From assembly GCF_905171765.1 (NCBI RefSeq), contig NC_053390.1, positions 505,396,301 through 505,460,300 of the forward strand: a stretch of 64,000 nt of DNA. The letters are read 5' to 3'. The notes under the pieces are model-generated. The model saw only the letters and a program-made list of their open reading frames with translations. It had not been told where the DNA came from and did no database searches. Below are positions 43,781-55,029 of this stretch, one piece after another; the first letter of the stretch is position 1, and each line of letters opens with the position of its first letter. Made by a program: the position numbers and the translations under genes. Source of the stretch: Bufo bufo (lineage: Eukaryota; Chordata; Amphibia; Anura; Bufonidae).

Positions 43781-44375
43781 GCTAGATTCTGTAGGATCTC
43801 TGGTGATAACCATTGCTGTCATGATCAGCTTTGGATCCATATCTGGTTTAACCCCTTAAGGACCGGGCTCATTTTCACCTTAAGGACCAGGCCATTTTTT
43901 GCAAATCTGACCAGTGTCACTTTAAGTGCTCATAACTTTAAAACACTTTGACTTACCCAGGCCGTTCTGAGATTGTTTTTTCGTCACATATTGTACTTCA
44001 TGACACTGCTAAAATTGGGTCAAAAAAGTTAATTTTTTTGCATAAAAAAATACAATTTTTACCGTAAATTTTGAAAAATTAGCAAATTTCAAATTTTCAG
44101 TTTCTCTACCTCTGTAATACATAGTAATACCCCCAAAAATTGTGATGACTTTACATTCCCCATATGTCTACTTCATGCTTGAATTGTTTTGGGAATGATA
44201 TTTTATTTTTTGGGGATGTTACAAGGCTTAGAAGTTTAGAAGCAAATTTTGAAATTTTCAGAAATCTTCAAAATCCCACTTTTTATGGACCAGTTCAGGT
44301 TTGAAGTCATATTGTGAGGCTTAGATAATAGAAACCTCCCAAAAATGACCCCATTCTAGAAACTACACCCCTCAA

Positions 44376-46745
44376 GGTATTCAAAACTGTTTTTTCAAAC
44401 TTTGTTAACCCTTTAGGTGTTCCACAAGAGTTAATGGCAGATGGAGAAACAATTTTGAAATTTATATTTTTTGGAAAATTTTCCAATATAATCAATTTTT
44501 TCCAGGAGTAAAACAAGGGTTAACTGCCAAACAACACTCAAAATGGGTTGCCCTGATTCTGTAGTTTGCAAAAACACCCCATATGTGGTCGTAAACTACT
44601 GTTTGGCCGAACGGTAGCACATAGAAGGAGGGGAACACCATATGGGTTTTGGAAGGCAGATTTGGTAGGACTGGTTTTGTTTATACCATGTCCCATTTGA
44701 AGCCCCCTGTTGCACCCCTAGAATAGAAATTTCAAAAAAGTGACTCCATCTAAGAAAGTACACCCCTCAAGGTATTCAAAACTGGGTTTACAAACTTTGT
44801 TAACCCTTTAGGTGTTCCACAAGAGTTAATGGCAGATGGAGAAACAATTTTGAAATTTATATTTTTTGGAAAATTTTCCAATATAATCAATTTTTTCCAG
44901 GAGTAAAACAAGGGTTAACTGCCAAACAACACTCAAAATGGGTTGCCCTGATTCTGTAGTTTGCAAAAACACCCCATATGTGGTCGTAAACTACTGTTTG
45001 GCCGAACGGTAGCACATAGAAGGAGGGGAACACCATATGGGTTTTGGAAGGCAGATTTGGCAGGACTGGTTTTGTTTATACCATGTCCCATTTGAAGCCC
45101 CCTGTTGCACCCCTAGAATAGAAATTTCAAAAAAGTGACTCCATCTAAGAAAGTACACCCCTCAAGGTATTCAAAACTGGGTTTACAAACTTTGTTAACC
45201 CTTTAGGTGTTCCACAAGAGTTATTGGCAGATGGAGAAACAATTTTGAAATTTAAATTTTTTGGAAAATTTTCCAATATAATCAATTTTTTCCAGGAGTA
45301 AAACAAGGGTTAACTGCCAAACAACACTCAAAATGGGTTGCCCTGATTCTGTAGTTTGCAAAAACACCCCATATGTGGTCGTAAACTACTGTTTGGCCGA
45401 ACGGTAGCACATAGAAGGAGGGGAACACCATATGGGTTTTGGAAGGCAGATTTGGTAGGACTGGTTTTGTTTATACCATGTCCCATTTGAAGCCCCCTGT
45501 TGCACCCCTAGAATAGAAATTTCAAAAAAGTGACTCCATCTAAGAAAGTACACCCCTCAAGGTATTCAAAACTGGGTTTACAAACTTTGTTAACCCTTTA
45601 GGTGTTCCACAAGAGTTAATGGCAGATGGAGAAACAATTTTGAAATTTATATTTTTTGGAAAATTTTCCAATATAATCAATTTTTTCCAGGAGTAAAACA
45701 AGGGTTAACTGCCAAACAACACTCAAAATGGGTTGCCCCGATTCTGTAGTTTTCATAAACACCCCATATGTGGTTGTAAACTACTGTTTGGCCGAACGGT
45801 AGCACATAGAAGGAGGGGAACACCATATGGGTTTTGGAAGGCAGATTTGGCAGGACTGGTTTTGTTTATACCATGTCCCATTTGAAGCTCCCTGTTGCAC
45901 CCCTAGAATAGAAATTTCAAAAAAGTGACTCCATCTAAGAAAGTACACCCCTCAAGGTATTCAAAACTGGGTTTACAAACTTTGTTAACCCTTTAGGTGT
46001 TCCACAAGAGTTAATGGCAGATGGAGAAACAATTTTGAAATTTATATTTTTTGGAAAATTTTCCAATATAATCAATTTTTTCCAGGAGTAAAACAAGGGT
46101 TAACTGCCAAACAACACTCAAAATGGGTTGCCCTGATTCTGTAGTTTTCATAAACACCCCATATGTGGTTGTAAACTACTGTTTGGCCGAACGGTAGCAC
46201 ATAGAAGGAGGGGAACACCATATGGGTTTTGGAAGGCAGATTTGGCAGGACTGGTTTTGTTTATACCATGTCCCATTTGAAGCCCCCTGTTGCACCCCTA
46301 GAATAGAAATTTCAAAAAAGTGACTCCATCTAAGAAAGTACACCCCTCAAGGTATTCAAAACTGGGTTTACAAACTTTGTTAACCCTTTAGGTGTTCCAC
46401 AAGAGTTAATGGCAGATGGAGAAACAATTTTGAAATTTATATTTTTTGGAAAATTTTCCAATATAATCAATTTTTTCCAGGAGTAAAACAAGGGTTAACT
46501 GCCAAACAACACTCAAAATGGGTTGCCCTGATTCTGTAGTTTGCAAAAACACCCCATATGTGGTCGTAAACTACTATTTGGCTAAACGGCAGGACATAGA
46601 AGAAGGGGAACGTCATTTTTGGAAGGCAGATTTTGCTGGACTGGTTTATTGACACCATGTACCCTTTCAAGCCCCCTGATGCACCCCTAGAGTAGAAACT
46701 CCATAAAAGTGACCCCATCTAGGAAACTACGGGATAAGGTGGTTG
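44376..46745. repeat. 395-bp tandem array inside PB1b
   Basis: The phrase GGTATTCAAAACTG starts at 44376, 44771, 45166, 45561, 45956 and 46351, an exact 395-bp spacing. The units are nearly identical. Shared variants (for example GTTTTCATAAACACC in the units near 45750 and 46145) show that some units were copied from neighbours. The last unit decays after 46560. The first and last units differ most. No coding potential. Confidence 0.95.
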
Positions 46746-46839
46746 TTGTTTTGGGACTATTTTTGGGGTAAATTTGATTTTTGGTTGCTCTATATTACTC
46801 TTTTTTGAGGCAATGTAACAAAAAAATGTAATTCTAAAA

Positions 46840-47215
46840 TTGTTTCTACATTCACTATTTGGTTTTGTGGAACACCTAAAGGGTTAACATAGTTTGTAAA
46901 GTAACTTTTGAATACCTTGAGGGGTGTAGTTTCTTAGATGGGGTCACTTTTTTGGAGTTTCTAGTCTAGGCTACATCAGGGGGGGCTTCTAATGGGACAT
47001 GGTGTCAAAAAAAAAACTGTCCATCAAAATCTGCCTTCCAGAAACCATATGGAGTTCCCTTCGTTCTATGCCCTGCCGTGCGGCTATATAACCATTTACG
47101 ACCACATATGGGGTGTTTCTGCAAACTACAGAATCGGGGCAATAAATATTTAGTTTTGTTTGGCTGTTAACCCTTGCTTTATTACCGGCAAAATGGATTC
47201 AAATAGAAATTTTGC
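46840..47215. repeat. Inverted unit of the PB1b array
   Basis: Reverse-complement relative of the 395-bp unit: AACACCTAAAGGGTTAACA, GAATACCTTGAGGGGTGTAG, CATATGGGGTGTTTCTGCAA. It is more diverged than the tandem units. With the array it forms a head-to-head pair centred near 46790. Confidence 0.8.
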
Positions 47216-47335
47216 CCAAAAATTGGTGTTTTGGCACAGTTTTTATTTTATATTTTTAACACCGTTCATCCGAGGCGTTTGGTCAAAAGTTATTTTTATA
47301 GCGACGACTTTTACGCACGCGACGATGCCCAATAT

Positions 47336-47575
47336 GTATGGCTCTCAGACTTTGGAGACACTAAGCAGGCATCCTAAAACTGCGGCCCTCCAGATATTGT
47401 AAAACTACAATTCCCACCATGCCCTGCTGATGGCTGTAGGTTGTCTGGGCATGCTGGGAGTTATAGTTTTACAACATCTGGAGGGCCGCAGTTTGAGGAT
47501 GCCTGCTCTAAAACTAATATTTTTTGGGGAAAGAAAAATTGTTTCCGTGTCTCCAAAGTCTGAGAGCCATAGTGT
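47336..47575. repeat. Nested palindrome next to the PB1b transposase 3' end
   Basis: The outer arms ATGGCTCTCAGACTTTGGAG and the complement (47549-47570) enclose an inner foldback (GGCATCC...ACTGCGGCCCTCCAG against CTGGAGGGCCGCAGT...GGATGCC, about 47368-47502). The inner part resembles a common small foldback element and may be an insertion. Confidence 0.75.
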
Positions 47576-47613
47576 TTTATGTTCTCTAGTGGACTGTTGA
47601 GGATTATAAAAAT

Positions 47614-49413
47614 TTAGTACTCCATGGAAGTGTGATACTCCCTGAAGCAACCGTCAATGCAGAGGCCCGGATGATCGGGGCAAGTGTCACATTGAGTAGT
47701 GGTGTCCTTCCGTATCCCCCTCCTGCGACACACTCTGCACTTTTTTTGGGTTCGTCCCTTCTTTCCAGTATGGGGGACCACACCTGGAAAGTGTTGGCCA
47801 GGGACGATCCGGGCGCCTCCAATTCCCGAGGTACTCCGGCCTGCTCTTTCCCGGTCCGAAAAGATCAGGGCCTTGAGGACTGCCTCATAGAACTGGAGGA
47901 ATGTCCCTGTGCTGCCAGCGCTTCGGGATAGTACAAAAGAGTTGTACATGGCAACCTGTACCAAGTAGACCGCAACTTTTTTGTACCATGCCCGGGTTTT
48001 GCGCATGGCGTTATATGGCGTGAGGACTTGATCAGAGAGATCAACTCCTCCCATATACCGATTGTAGTCGACGATACAATCGGGCTTGAGGACCGTTGCC
48101 GCGGTACCTCGCACAGGGACAGGGGTGGTGCCGTTACCGTGGATTGTGGACAGCATAAGGACATCCCTCTTGTCCTTATACCTGACCAGCAACAGGTTTC
48201 CACTGGTAAGGGCACGGGTCTCACCCCTGGGGATAGGTACCTGGAGGGGGTGGGCAGGGAGGCCGCGTTGATTTTTCCGCACGGTCCCACAAGCGAACGT
48301 GGATCTGGCGGCAAGGGACCTGAACAAGGGAATGCTGGTATAAAAGTTATCCACGTACAAGTGGTAACCATTATCCAGCAGTGGGTACATAAGGTCCCAC
48401 ACGAGTTTCCCGCTAACACCCAGAGTGGGGGGACATTCTGGGGGTTGAATACGGGAATCTCGCCCCTCGTACACACGAAATTTGTAAGTGTACCCTGAGG
48501 CACTCTCACAAATTTTGTATAGCTTCACGCCATACCTCGCCCGCTTTGTGGGAATGTATTGGCGGAAACTGAGTCTCCCCTTGAACGCAACGAGAGACTC
48601 ATCAACCGCGACCTCCCTTCCAGGTACGTAGGCCTCCATGAATTTGGCCCCAAAGTGATCGATGACCGGCCGTATCTTATACAGCCGGTCATAGGCAGGA
48701 TCACCTCGGGGTGGACATGCTGCATTATCGGAATAATGCAGACATTTCCGGATGGCCTCAAACCGTGTACGTGTCATGACCATACTGTACAGTGGGGTCT
48801 GGTATAGGACGTCCCCACTCCAGTATTGCCTGACACTGGGTTTTTGGACTAGACCCATATGCAGCACGAGGCCCCAAAATGTCCTCATCTCGGCTGCACT
48901 GACCGGCGTCCAGCCACCGGGTCTAGCCAAAACTGAGCCTGGGTTTTGAGCGACGAACTGTTGGGCGTACAGATTCGTCTGCTCCACCATCAAATTCACC
49001 AGTGGGTTACTGAAAAAAAAACTAAAATAGTCTATTTCAGTAAACCCCACTGTGGGAATCTGGATTCCAGGATTGCCAGCAAAATCTGGAATCTCAGGCT
49101 CAAAGTCCACTGGGGGACACCAGCTAAGTTCATCGGCAGGGGGCTCCGGTGGACTTATTTGGTGGGCCGGGAAACCAGTACGAACCCCAGGGCGGCTCGT
49201 ACTAGTGTGGGCCACAGGATCCCTAGCATGTGGGGCCCCTGGCTCCGCCTGGTGGCGTCTCCGCCGCCTTGGTGGCTCATCGTCATCCGATGATGATGAG
49301 GAGGATGCGGATGACAAAAGGAATGTGGGGTCATCCTCATCCTCACTGGGGCTCTCAGAGTCGGAGGCAATCTGGGCGTATGCCTCCTCGGCCGAGAACA
49401 TCCGGCGGGCCAT
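47614..49413 (-). CDS. PB1b piggyBac transposase, uninterrupted
   Basis: A 599-residue piggyBac-family DDE transposase with no stop or frameshift. I take the ATG at 49413 (MARRMFSAEEAYAQ) as the start because copy a starts at the same residue; the open frame reaches 49491 through CA-repeat codons. Residues 15-65 are acidic and Ser-rich, followed by RRRRR. The catalytic core has aspartates at about D271 (VAVDESLVAF), D355 (YVDNFYTSIP), D458 and D461 (GGVDLSDQ), matching the DDD/D pattern of the family. The C-terminal ~40 residues form a Cys/His-rich domain (CRVCRRRGIRKDT...CDTCPDH...CIDGCFREYH) that binds the element ends. It acts in the nucleus, excising and inserting the element at TTAA without footprints. 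By sequence it could be functional, but expression is unknown. Confidence 0.93.
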   Translation of the reverse strand: MARRMFSAEEAYAQIASDSESPSEDEDDPTFLLSSASSSSSSDDDEPPRRRRRHQAEPGAPHARDPVAHTSTSRPGVRTGFPAHQISPPEPPADELSWCPPVDFEPEIPDFAGNPGIQIPTVGFTEIDYFSFFFSNPLVNLMVEQTNLYAQQFVAQNPGSVLARPGGWTPVSAAEMRTFWGLVLHMGLVQKPSVRQYWSGDVLYQTPLYSMVMTRTRFEAIRKCLHYSDNAACPPRGDPAYDRLYKIRPVIDHFGAKFMEAYVPGREVAVDESLVAFKGRLSFRQYIPTKRARYGVKLYKICESASGYTYKFRVYEGRDSRIQPPECPPTLGVSGKLVWDLMYPLLDNGYHLYVDNFYTSIPLFRSLAARSTFACGTVRKNQRGLPAHPLQVPIPRGETRALTSGNLLLVRYKDKRDVLMLSTIHGNGTTPVPVRGTAATVLKPDCIVDYNRYMGGVDLSDQVLTPYNAMRKTRAWYKKVAVYLVQVAMYNSFVLSRSAGSTGTFLQFYEAVLKALIFSDRERAGRSTSGIGGARIVPGQHFPGVVPHTGKKGRTQKKCRVCRRRGIRKDTTTQCDTCPDHPGLCIDGCFREYHTSMEY

Positions 49414-49717
49414 GGGTGTGTGTGCGTGTAGGTGTGCGTGTGTGGAAACCTTTATTCTATGTGCGTGTGTGTGGGGGCAACGGGTGTTCACGTACTAAAA
49501 AAGGCAAAAAAAAAAGGGCAAGTGTTAGGAAAAAAAAAAGTTAAAACTTGCTGATCAGTGGTACAACGCTGATCAGCGGTCGGTGGGGTGGTGGGGCGGG
49601 CGATGCGCTAACACTGGACGGACGCAAAAAAGTGCCGGCCAGTCAGCGCACGCAAAAAAAAAAAAAAAGTGGTGGTGAGGAAGGGGGGAGGCTGGTGTGG
49701 GGTGGGGGAGGGGTGGT

Positions 49718-49766
<49 letters not shown>

Positions 49767-50453
49767 AAGTGGCAGGGGGGGGTCTGGGTTAGGGTTAGAT
49801 GGATAGATGGAAGTTTGGAATAAAAGTTTTTTTTTTTTTTTTTTTCCTAACTAACTTTTCCCTTCTTTCCCTGCCTAACGGTGCCTCTCCCTCACTGACC
49901 CTAACCTACCTGGGTGGCGATGGGTGCAGGAGGGTGATGGATGGCGATTAGGGGGACACAGGAGCTCGTTCTGGACGGTGCTGCACGGTCAGGGTGCTGG
50001 ACAGGAAGAGGAGGGGAGAGAGGAGCGCAGGAAGTTTGAATCTCGCGCCTCTCTCCCCTGCACCAATCAGCACCCTGGACAGCGGCGTTCAGCACCAGGG
50101 CCAGCACCGCCTCTCCAAATCCTCGGACTGCGATAGGTGGTGTAAAATTACGCCACCGATCGCAGTCTTTTTCCGGTTCATCGGGTCACAGGACACCCGA
50201 ATGGACCGGAAACGCAGAAAACCGCAGGTCTGAATTGACCTGCGGTTTTCTGCGATCGCCGATACGGGGGGGTCAAATGACCCCCCCCTGCGTTGTTACG
50301 GGATGCCGGCTGAATGATTTCAGCCGGCGTCCCGTTCCGATTAACCCCTGCGGCGCCGGAATGCCGAATTTAAGTCAGGACGTACCTGTACGCCCTTGGT
50401 CCTTAAGGACTCGGGAAATAGGGCGTACCTGTACGCCCTGCGTCCTTAAGGGG
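49414..50453 (-). other. PB1b 5' region
   Basis: Starts with a GT/CA repeat upstream of the ATG, then poly-A/T stretches, a G-rich segment, and terminal GTACCTGTACGCCCT repeats (50383-50440) that are in part direct and in part inverted near the tip. No second gene is seen. The promoter is presumably here, but no TATA box is evident. Confidence 0.6.
49718..49764 (+). repeat. 47-nt G homopolymer
   Basis: An unbroken run of 47 G on the plus strand (C on the transposase-sense strand), preceded by G-rich DNA. The length is likely to vary or be mis-sequenced. The run is absent from copy a, which has only short G runs (1660-1700). Confidence 0.95.
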
Positions 50454-50457
50454 TTAA

Positions 50458-51084
50458 AGAGGTTGTCCCATAAAAAAATATTCTACAGTTTTCAAACCAG
50501 CATCTGGATCTGAATACTTTTGTAATTGCATGTAATTAAAAGTTTTCTTATTCAATAAAAGGTATCTGTATTAGCACCATTTGTGGTTTGTTCTTTTTTT
50601 TATTTCTTATATCTGCTCACTGAGAAGGCCGAACATGCTCAGTTTCATCCTTCAACTGCCTCCTGAGCTGTGATAGGGAGAGCATGGACACGCCCCCTGA
50701 GCTGCAGCAGAAAATACACTTTAGATGAGCTGAGAAGCACATAGATAATATTCATAATCTTCAGTGTTCATAGTAACACTCCTTAGCGATGAGTTCACTG
50801 TGTAAATGTAACGACGATTACCCAATAAACAGGTAATAGGATCGTTTGTGTGAACACAAGAATCCTTGTTTGCCAGCAGCATATTGTGCTGTTTAAACAA
50901 GGAGTCGTTATGGGGAAGAGCGATTGCATTAGCGATCGATCCTCCCTATCGCTGGAGGAGATGACTGCATGTAAAGGCAGCGTTCTCCTCCAGCAGCGAG
51001 CAGCAGATTGTCGGGACGAAATGCTTTCTTCCTGAAAATCTGCTGTAATATCGTCCCATATAAAGGGACCTTTGGTCCTACTGA
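50458..51084. other. TTAA-tip sequence and foldback-like repeat, no gene
   Basis: Begins AGAGGTTGTCCCATA directly after the right TTAA of PB1b, like a TTAA MITE tip. 50781-51080 resembles the foldback-like repeat at 26990-27255 and ends AAAGGGACC. Neither has a clear second terminus. Confidence 0.5.
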
Positions 51085-51088
51085 TTAA

Positions 51089-52796
51089 CCCCTGCTACCC
51101 CGGGCCAGTTTTCGCTCTCCTGCAGAGGCGGTTTTTTGCAAATTTGACATGTGTCACTTTATGTGGTAATAAAACAGAAATTGTCTATTACTTAACATTC
51201 CCCATATGTCTACTTTATGTTGGCATCATTTCCAAAACCCACTTTTTAAGGACCAGTTCAGTTCTGAAGTCACTTTGTGGGGCTTACATAGTAGAAACCA
51301 CCCATAAATGACCCCATTTTAGAAACTACATTCCTCAAGTTATTCAAAACCCATTCTACAAACTTTGTTAACCCTTTAGATGTTCCACAAGAATTAAAGG
51401 AAAAATTAGATGAAATTTCAAAATTTCACTTTTTTGGCAGATTTTCCATTTTAATCAATTTGTTCCTGTAACAAATCAAGGGTTAACAGACAAACAAAAT
51501 TCAAAGTCTATTACCCTGATTCTGCAGTTTATAGAAACACCCCACATGCAGTGGTAAACTGCTGTAAGGGTACACGGCAGGGCGCAGAAGAAAAGGAGCG
51601 CTGTATGGTTTTTGGAAGGCAGATTTTGCAAGACTGGTTTTTAGACACCATGGCCCCCCAGGAAAAGATGACAGTTTTATTGGTATTATTTTGGGGTACA
51701 TATGATTTTTAATCGCTCTATATTAAGTTTTTTGTGAGGCAAGGTAACCAAAAATCGCTGTTCTGGCACAGTTTTCATTTTTAGTTTTTTACAATGTTCA
51801 TCTGACAGGTTAGAGCATGTGCTATTTTTATAGAGCAGGTTGTTACAGATGCGATATCAAATACTGTATGTCTACTTTTGTTGTTTGTTTGTTTAAGTTT
51901 TATATAATAAAGCATTTTTGAAAAAAAAATTAGTTTTTGTGTCTCCATTTTCTGAACGCCATATTTATTTTTTATTTTTCTGCCAATCGTCTTGTGCAGG
52001 GGCTCTTTTTTTGCAGGAAAAGTTGACGTTTTTATAAATACCATTTTTAGGTACATATGATTTATTTTTTGATCATTCATTATTACACTTTATGGGGCAT
52101 GGCGAGCAAAAAATTGGTTGTTTTGGTACAGTTTTTATTAATTTATTTTTACAGTGTTCACCTGAGGGGTTAGGTCATGTGATATGTTTACAGAGCAGGT
52201 AGTTACGGATGCGACAATACCTAATATGTCAACTTTTTTATTTCAGTGTTTCCATATTCTGAGAGCTATAGTTTTTTAAATCTAATTTTTTGCGGTATGA
52301 AGTGAAGGTTTAATTGGTACTATTTTGGGGGGTATACACCTTTTTGATCGCTTGGTGTTGCACTTTTTGTGATGTAAGGTGACAAAAAATTGCTTTTTTT
52401 GCCACTTTTTAATTTTTTTTACAGTGACATCTGTGTGCATTCTGTATTTTGCGGAACGGAAAAGCTAGCCCTTCATAGAACTGTACTATCCTTGTCCATA
52501 ATGCGGACAATAATAGGTCATGTTCTATTTTTTGGCGGAACGGAAATACAGACAAACGGAATGCACACGGAGTAACTTCCGTTTTTTTTGCGGACCCATT
52601 GAAGTCAAAGGTTCATACGGTCCACAAAAAAAACTGAACGGACACGGAAAGGAAATACGTTTGTGTGCATGAGCCCTTAGGGATTAGGTCATGTAATATT
52701 TTTAAAGAGCTGGTTGTTACGGACGTGGTGATACCTAATATGTCTTTTTTTATTTATTTCACTTTAACATGTTTTAGTGTCTCCATAGTCTGAGAG
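51089..52796. mobile_element. piggyBac-like relic, left-end type
   Basis: Starts CCCCTGCTACCCCGGGCCAG after TTAA (51085-51088). It keeps PB1-like landmarks: TTTGCAAATTTGACATGTGTC, CCCACTTTTTAAGGACCAG, GACCCCATTTTAGAAACTAC, AACCCTTTAGATGTTCC. From 51700 it continues with repeated versions of a GTTACGGATGCGACAATACC block (51840, 52200, 52715). No transposase is left. It is cut off at 52797 by a Gypsy LTR. A MITE-like piece lies inside at about 52430-52677. Confidence 0.65.
52430..52677. mobile_element. MITE-like fragment (GTGTGCATGAGCCC end)
   Basis: Contains GCGGAACGGAAA and CCGTTTTTTTTGCGGACC motifs in both orientations. Its right tip, GTGTGCATGAGCCC, matches the repeat at 34830-35160. Confidence 0.5.
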
Positions 52797-52971
52797 TGTA
52801 ACAGCGGCTGCTGTGCGCCGCTGTTCCCCTGCTTACCGCCGCGGTACCAGGCACCGTGTTCAGTGGTGATCTGCTGCCAGTGTTTCCTTTCAGCCCTGGC
52901 CACGGCATGCTTGCTGCTTGTTTACTGCAGCATTTTCTTAAGGTCTGGCGCGTGTCACTTACTGTGCTTTA

Positions 52972-53960
52972 GGCCTCTTTCACACGAGCGAGTATTCCGC
53001 ACGGATGCGATGCGGGAGGTGAACGCATTGCACCCGCACTGAATACTGACCCATTCATTTCTATGGGGCTGTTCACATGAGCGGTGATTTTCACGCATCA
53101 CTTGTGCGTTGCGTGAAAATCGCAGCATGCTCCTCTTTGTGCGTTTTTCACGCAACGCAGGCCCCATAGAAGTGAATGGGGTTGCGTGAAAATCGCAAGC
53201 ATCCGCAAGCAAGTGCGGATGCGGTGCGATTTTCACTCACGGTTGCTAGGAGACGATCGGGATGGGGACCCGATCATTATTATTTTCCCTTATAACATGG
53301 TTATAAGGGAAAATAATAGCATTCTGAATACAGAATGCATAGTAAAACAGCGCTGGAGGGGTTAAAAAATAAAATAAAAATTTAACTCACCTTAGTCCAC
53401 TTGATCGCGAAGCCCGGCATCTGCTTCTGTCTCCTTTGTTGAATAGGACCTGTGGTGAGCATTAAGTACAGTTACAGGACCTTTGATGACGTCACTCCGG
53501 TCATCACATGGTACGTCACATGATCTTTTACCATGGTGATGGATCATGTGATGACCGGAGTGACGTCATCAAAGGTCCTGGGATGAATGCTCACCACAGG
53601 TCCTGTTCAGCACAGAAGGAGACAGACGAGAAGCCGGCAGCGCCAGCAAGTGGATTAAGGTGAGTTAAATTATTATTATTTTTTTTAACCCCTCCAGCGC
53701 TAGTTTACTATGCATTCTGTATTCAGAATGCTATTATTTTCCCTTATAACCATGTTATAAGAGAAAATAATTCAATCTACAGAACACCGATCCCAAGCCC
53801 GAACTTCTGTGAAGAAGTTCGGGTTTGGGTACCAAACACGCGCGATTTTTCTCACGCGAGTGCAAAATGCATTACAATGTTTTGCACTCGTGCGGAAAAA
53901 TTGCGGGTGTTCCCGCAACACACCCGCACATTTTCCCGCAACGCCCGTGTGAAAGAGGCC
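52972..53960. mobile_element. Harbinger-like MITE (GGCCTCTTTCACACGAGCG termini)
   Basis: TTA duplications at 52969-52971 and 53961-53963. The tips and long inner arms pair (AACCATGTTATAAG..., GCATTCTGTATTCAGAATGC, GTCATCACATG / CATGTGATGAC). About 990 bp and non-coding. Confidence 0.8.
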
Positions 53961-54013
53961 TTATGGGTTGGATTATGTGACCTCGCTGACCAATCCTAGC
54001 CCTCCTGCACATA

Positions 54014-55029
54014 CACTCACCTAAAGAATTATTAGGAATACCTGTTCTATTTCTCATTAATGCAATTATCTAGTCAACCAATCACATGGCAGTTGCTTCA
54101 ATGCATTTAGGGGTGTGGTCCTGGTCAAGACAATCTCCTGAACTCCAAACTGAATGTCAGAATCGGAAAGAAAGGTGATTTAAGCAATTTTGAGCGTGGC
54201 ATGGTTGTTGGTGCCAGACGGGCCAGTCTGAGTATTTCACAATCTGCTCAGTTACTGGGATTTTCATGCACAACCATTTCTAGGGTTTACAAAGAATGGT
54301 GGATAAAGGGAAAAACATCCAGTATGCGGCAGTCCTGTGGGCAAAAATGCCTTGTGGATGCTAGAGGTCAGAGGAGAATGGGCCGACTGATTCAAGCTGA
54401 TAGAAGAGCAACGTTGACTGAAATAACCACTCGTTACAACCGAGGTATGCAGCAAAGCATTTGTGAAGCCACAACACGCACAACCTTGAGGCGGATGGGC
54501 TACAACAGCAAAAGACCCCACCGGGTACCACTCATCTCCACTACAAATAGGAAAAAGAGGCTACAATTTGCACGAGCTCACCAAAATTGGACTGTTGAAG
54601 ACTGGAAAAATGTTGCCTGGTCTGATGAGTCCGAATTTGGCGTAAACAGAATGAGAACATATATCCATCCTCTGATGGCTACTTCCAGCAGGATAATGCA
54701 CCATGTCACAAAGCTCGAATCATTTCAAATTGGTTTCTTGAACATGACAATGAGTTCACTGTACTAAAATGGCCCCCACAGTCACCAGATCTCAACCCAA
54801 TAGAGCATCTTTGGGATGTGGTGGAACGGGAGCTTCGTGCCCTGGATGTGCATCCCTCAAATCTCCATCAACTGCAAGATGCTATCCTATCAATATGGGC
54901 CAACATTTCTAAAGAATGCTATCAGCACCTTGTTGAATCAATGGCACGTAGAATTAAGGCAGTTCTGAAGGCAAAAGGGGGTCCAACACAGTATTAGTAT
55001 GGTGTTCCTAATAATTCTTTAGGTGAGTG
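54014..55029 (+). mobile_element. Tc1/mariner element, internally deleted
   Basis: The tips CACTCACCTAAAGAATTATT and the complement are flanked by TA (54012-54013 and 55030-55031). It carries a shortened transposase. It belongs to a different Tc1-type family from 40081-41637. Confidence 0.88.
54153..54997 (+). pseudogene. Tc1/mariner transposase, centre deleted and frameshifted
   Basis: The N-terminus with FERGMVVGARRASLSISQSAQLLGFSCTTISRVYKEW (helix-turn-helix), a second DNA-binding part (TLRRMGYNSKRPHRVPLIS) and the first catalytic motif (WSDESEF, about 54620) are open from 54201. Only about 20 codons then separate it from FQQDNAPCHKARI (second Asp, about 54690), where homologues have many more, so a large piece is missing and the frame changes. 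The end is well kept: SPDLNPIEHLWDVVEREL with the catalytic Glu, to a TAG at 54995-54997. The first ATG-proximal codons are also shifted near 54160. Confidence 0.85.

Larger units (their letters stand above)
43852..50453 (-). mobile_element. Complete piggyBac element PB1, copy b (6.6 kb)
   Basis: Both tips read CCCCTTAAGGAC inward and are flanked by TTAA (43848-43851 and 50454-50457). Contents from the left: a terminal region, five to six 395-bp tandem repeats, one inverted unit, a palindromic block, an intact transposase on the minus strand, and a 1-kb 5' region with a G47 tract. All parts needed for mobility appear present by inspection. It is inserted within the ceramide synthase locus. 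Copy a at 1-2395 is its relative. Confidence 0.92.

Noticed and set aside
44376..46745. CRISPR-like regular spacing
   Set aside because: The units are 395 bp with no short repeat/unique spacer pattern, and they lie inside a eukaryotic transposon.
49548..49823. Gly-rich plus-strand frame
   Set aside because: Produced by the G47 tract and nearby G-rich DNA in the PB1b leader.
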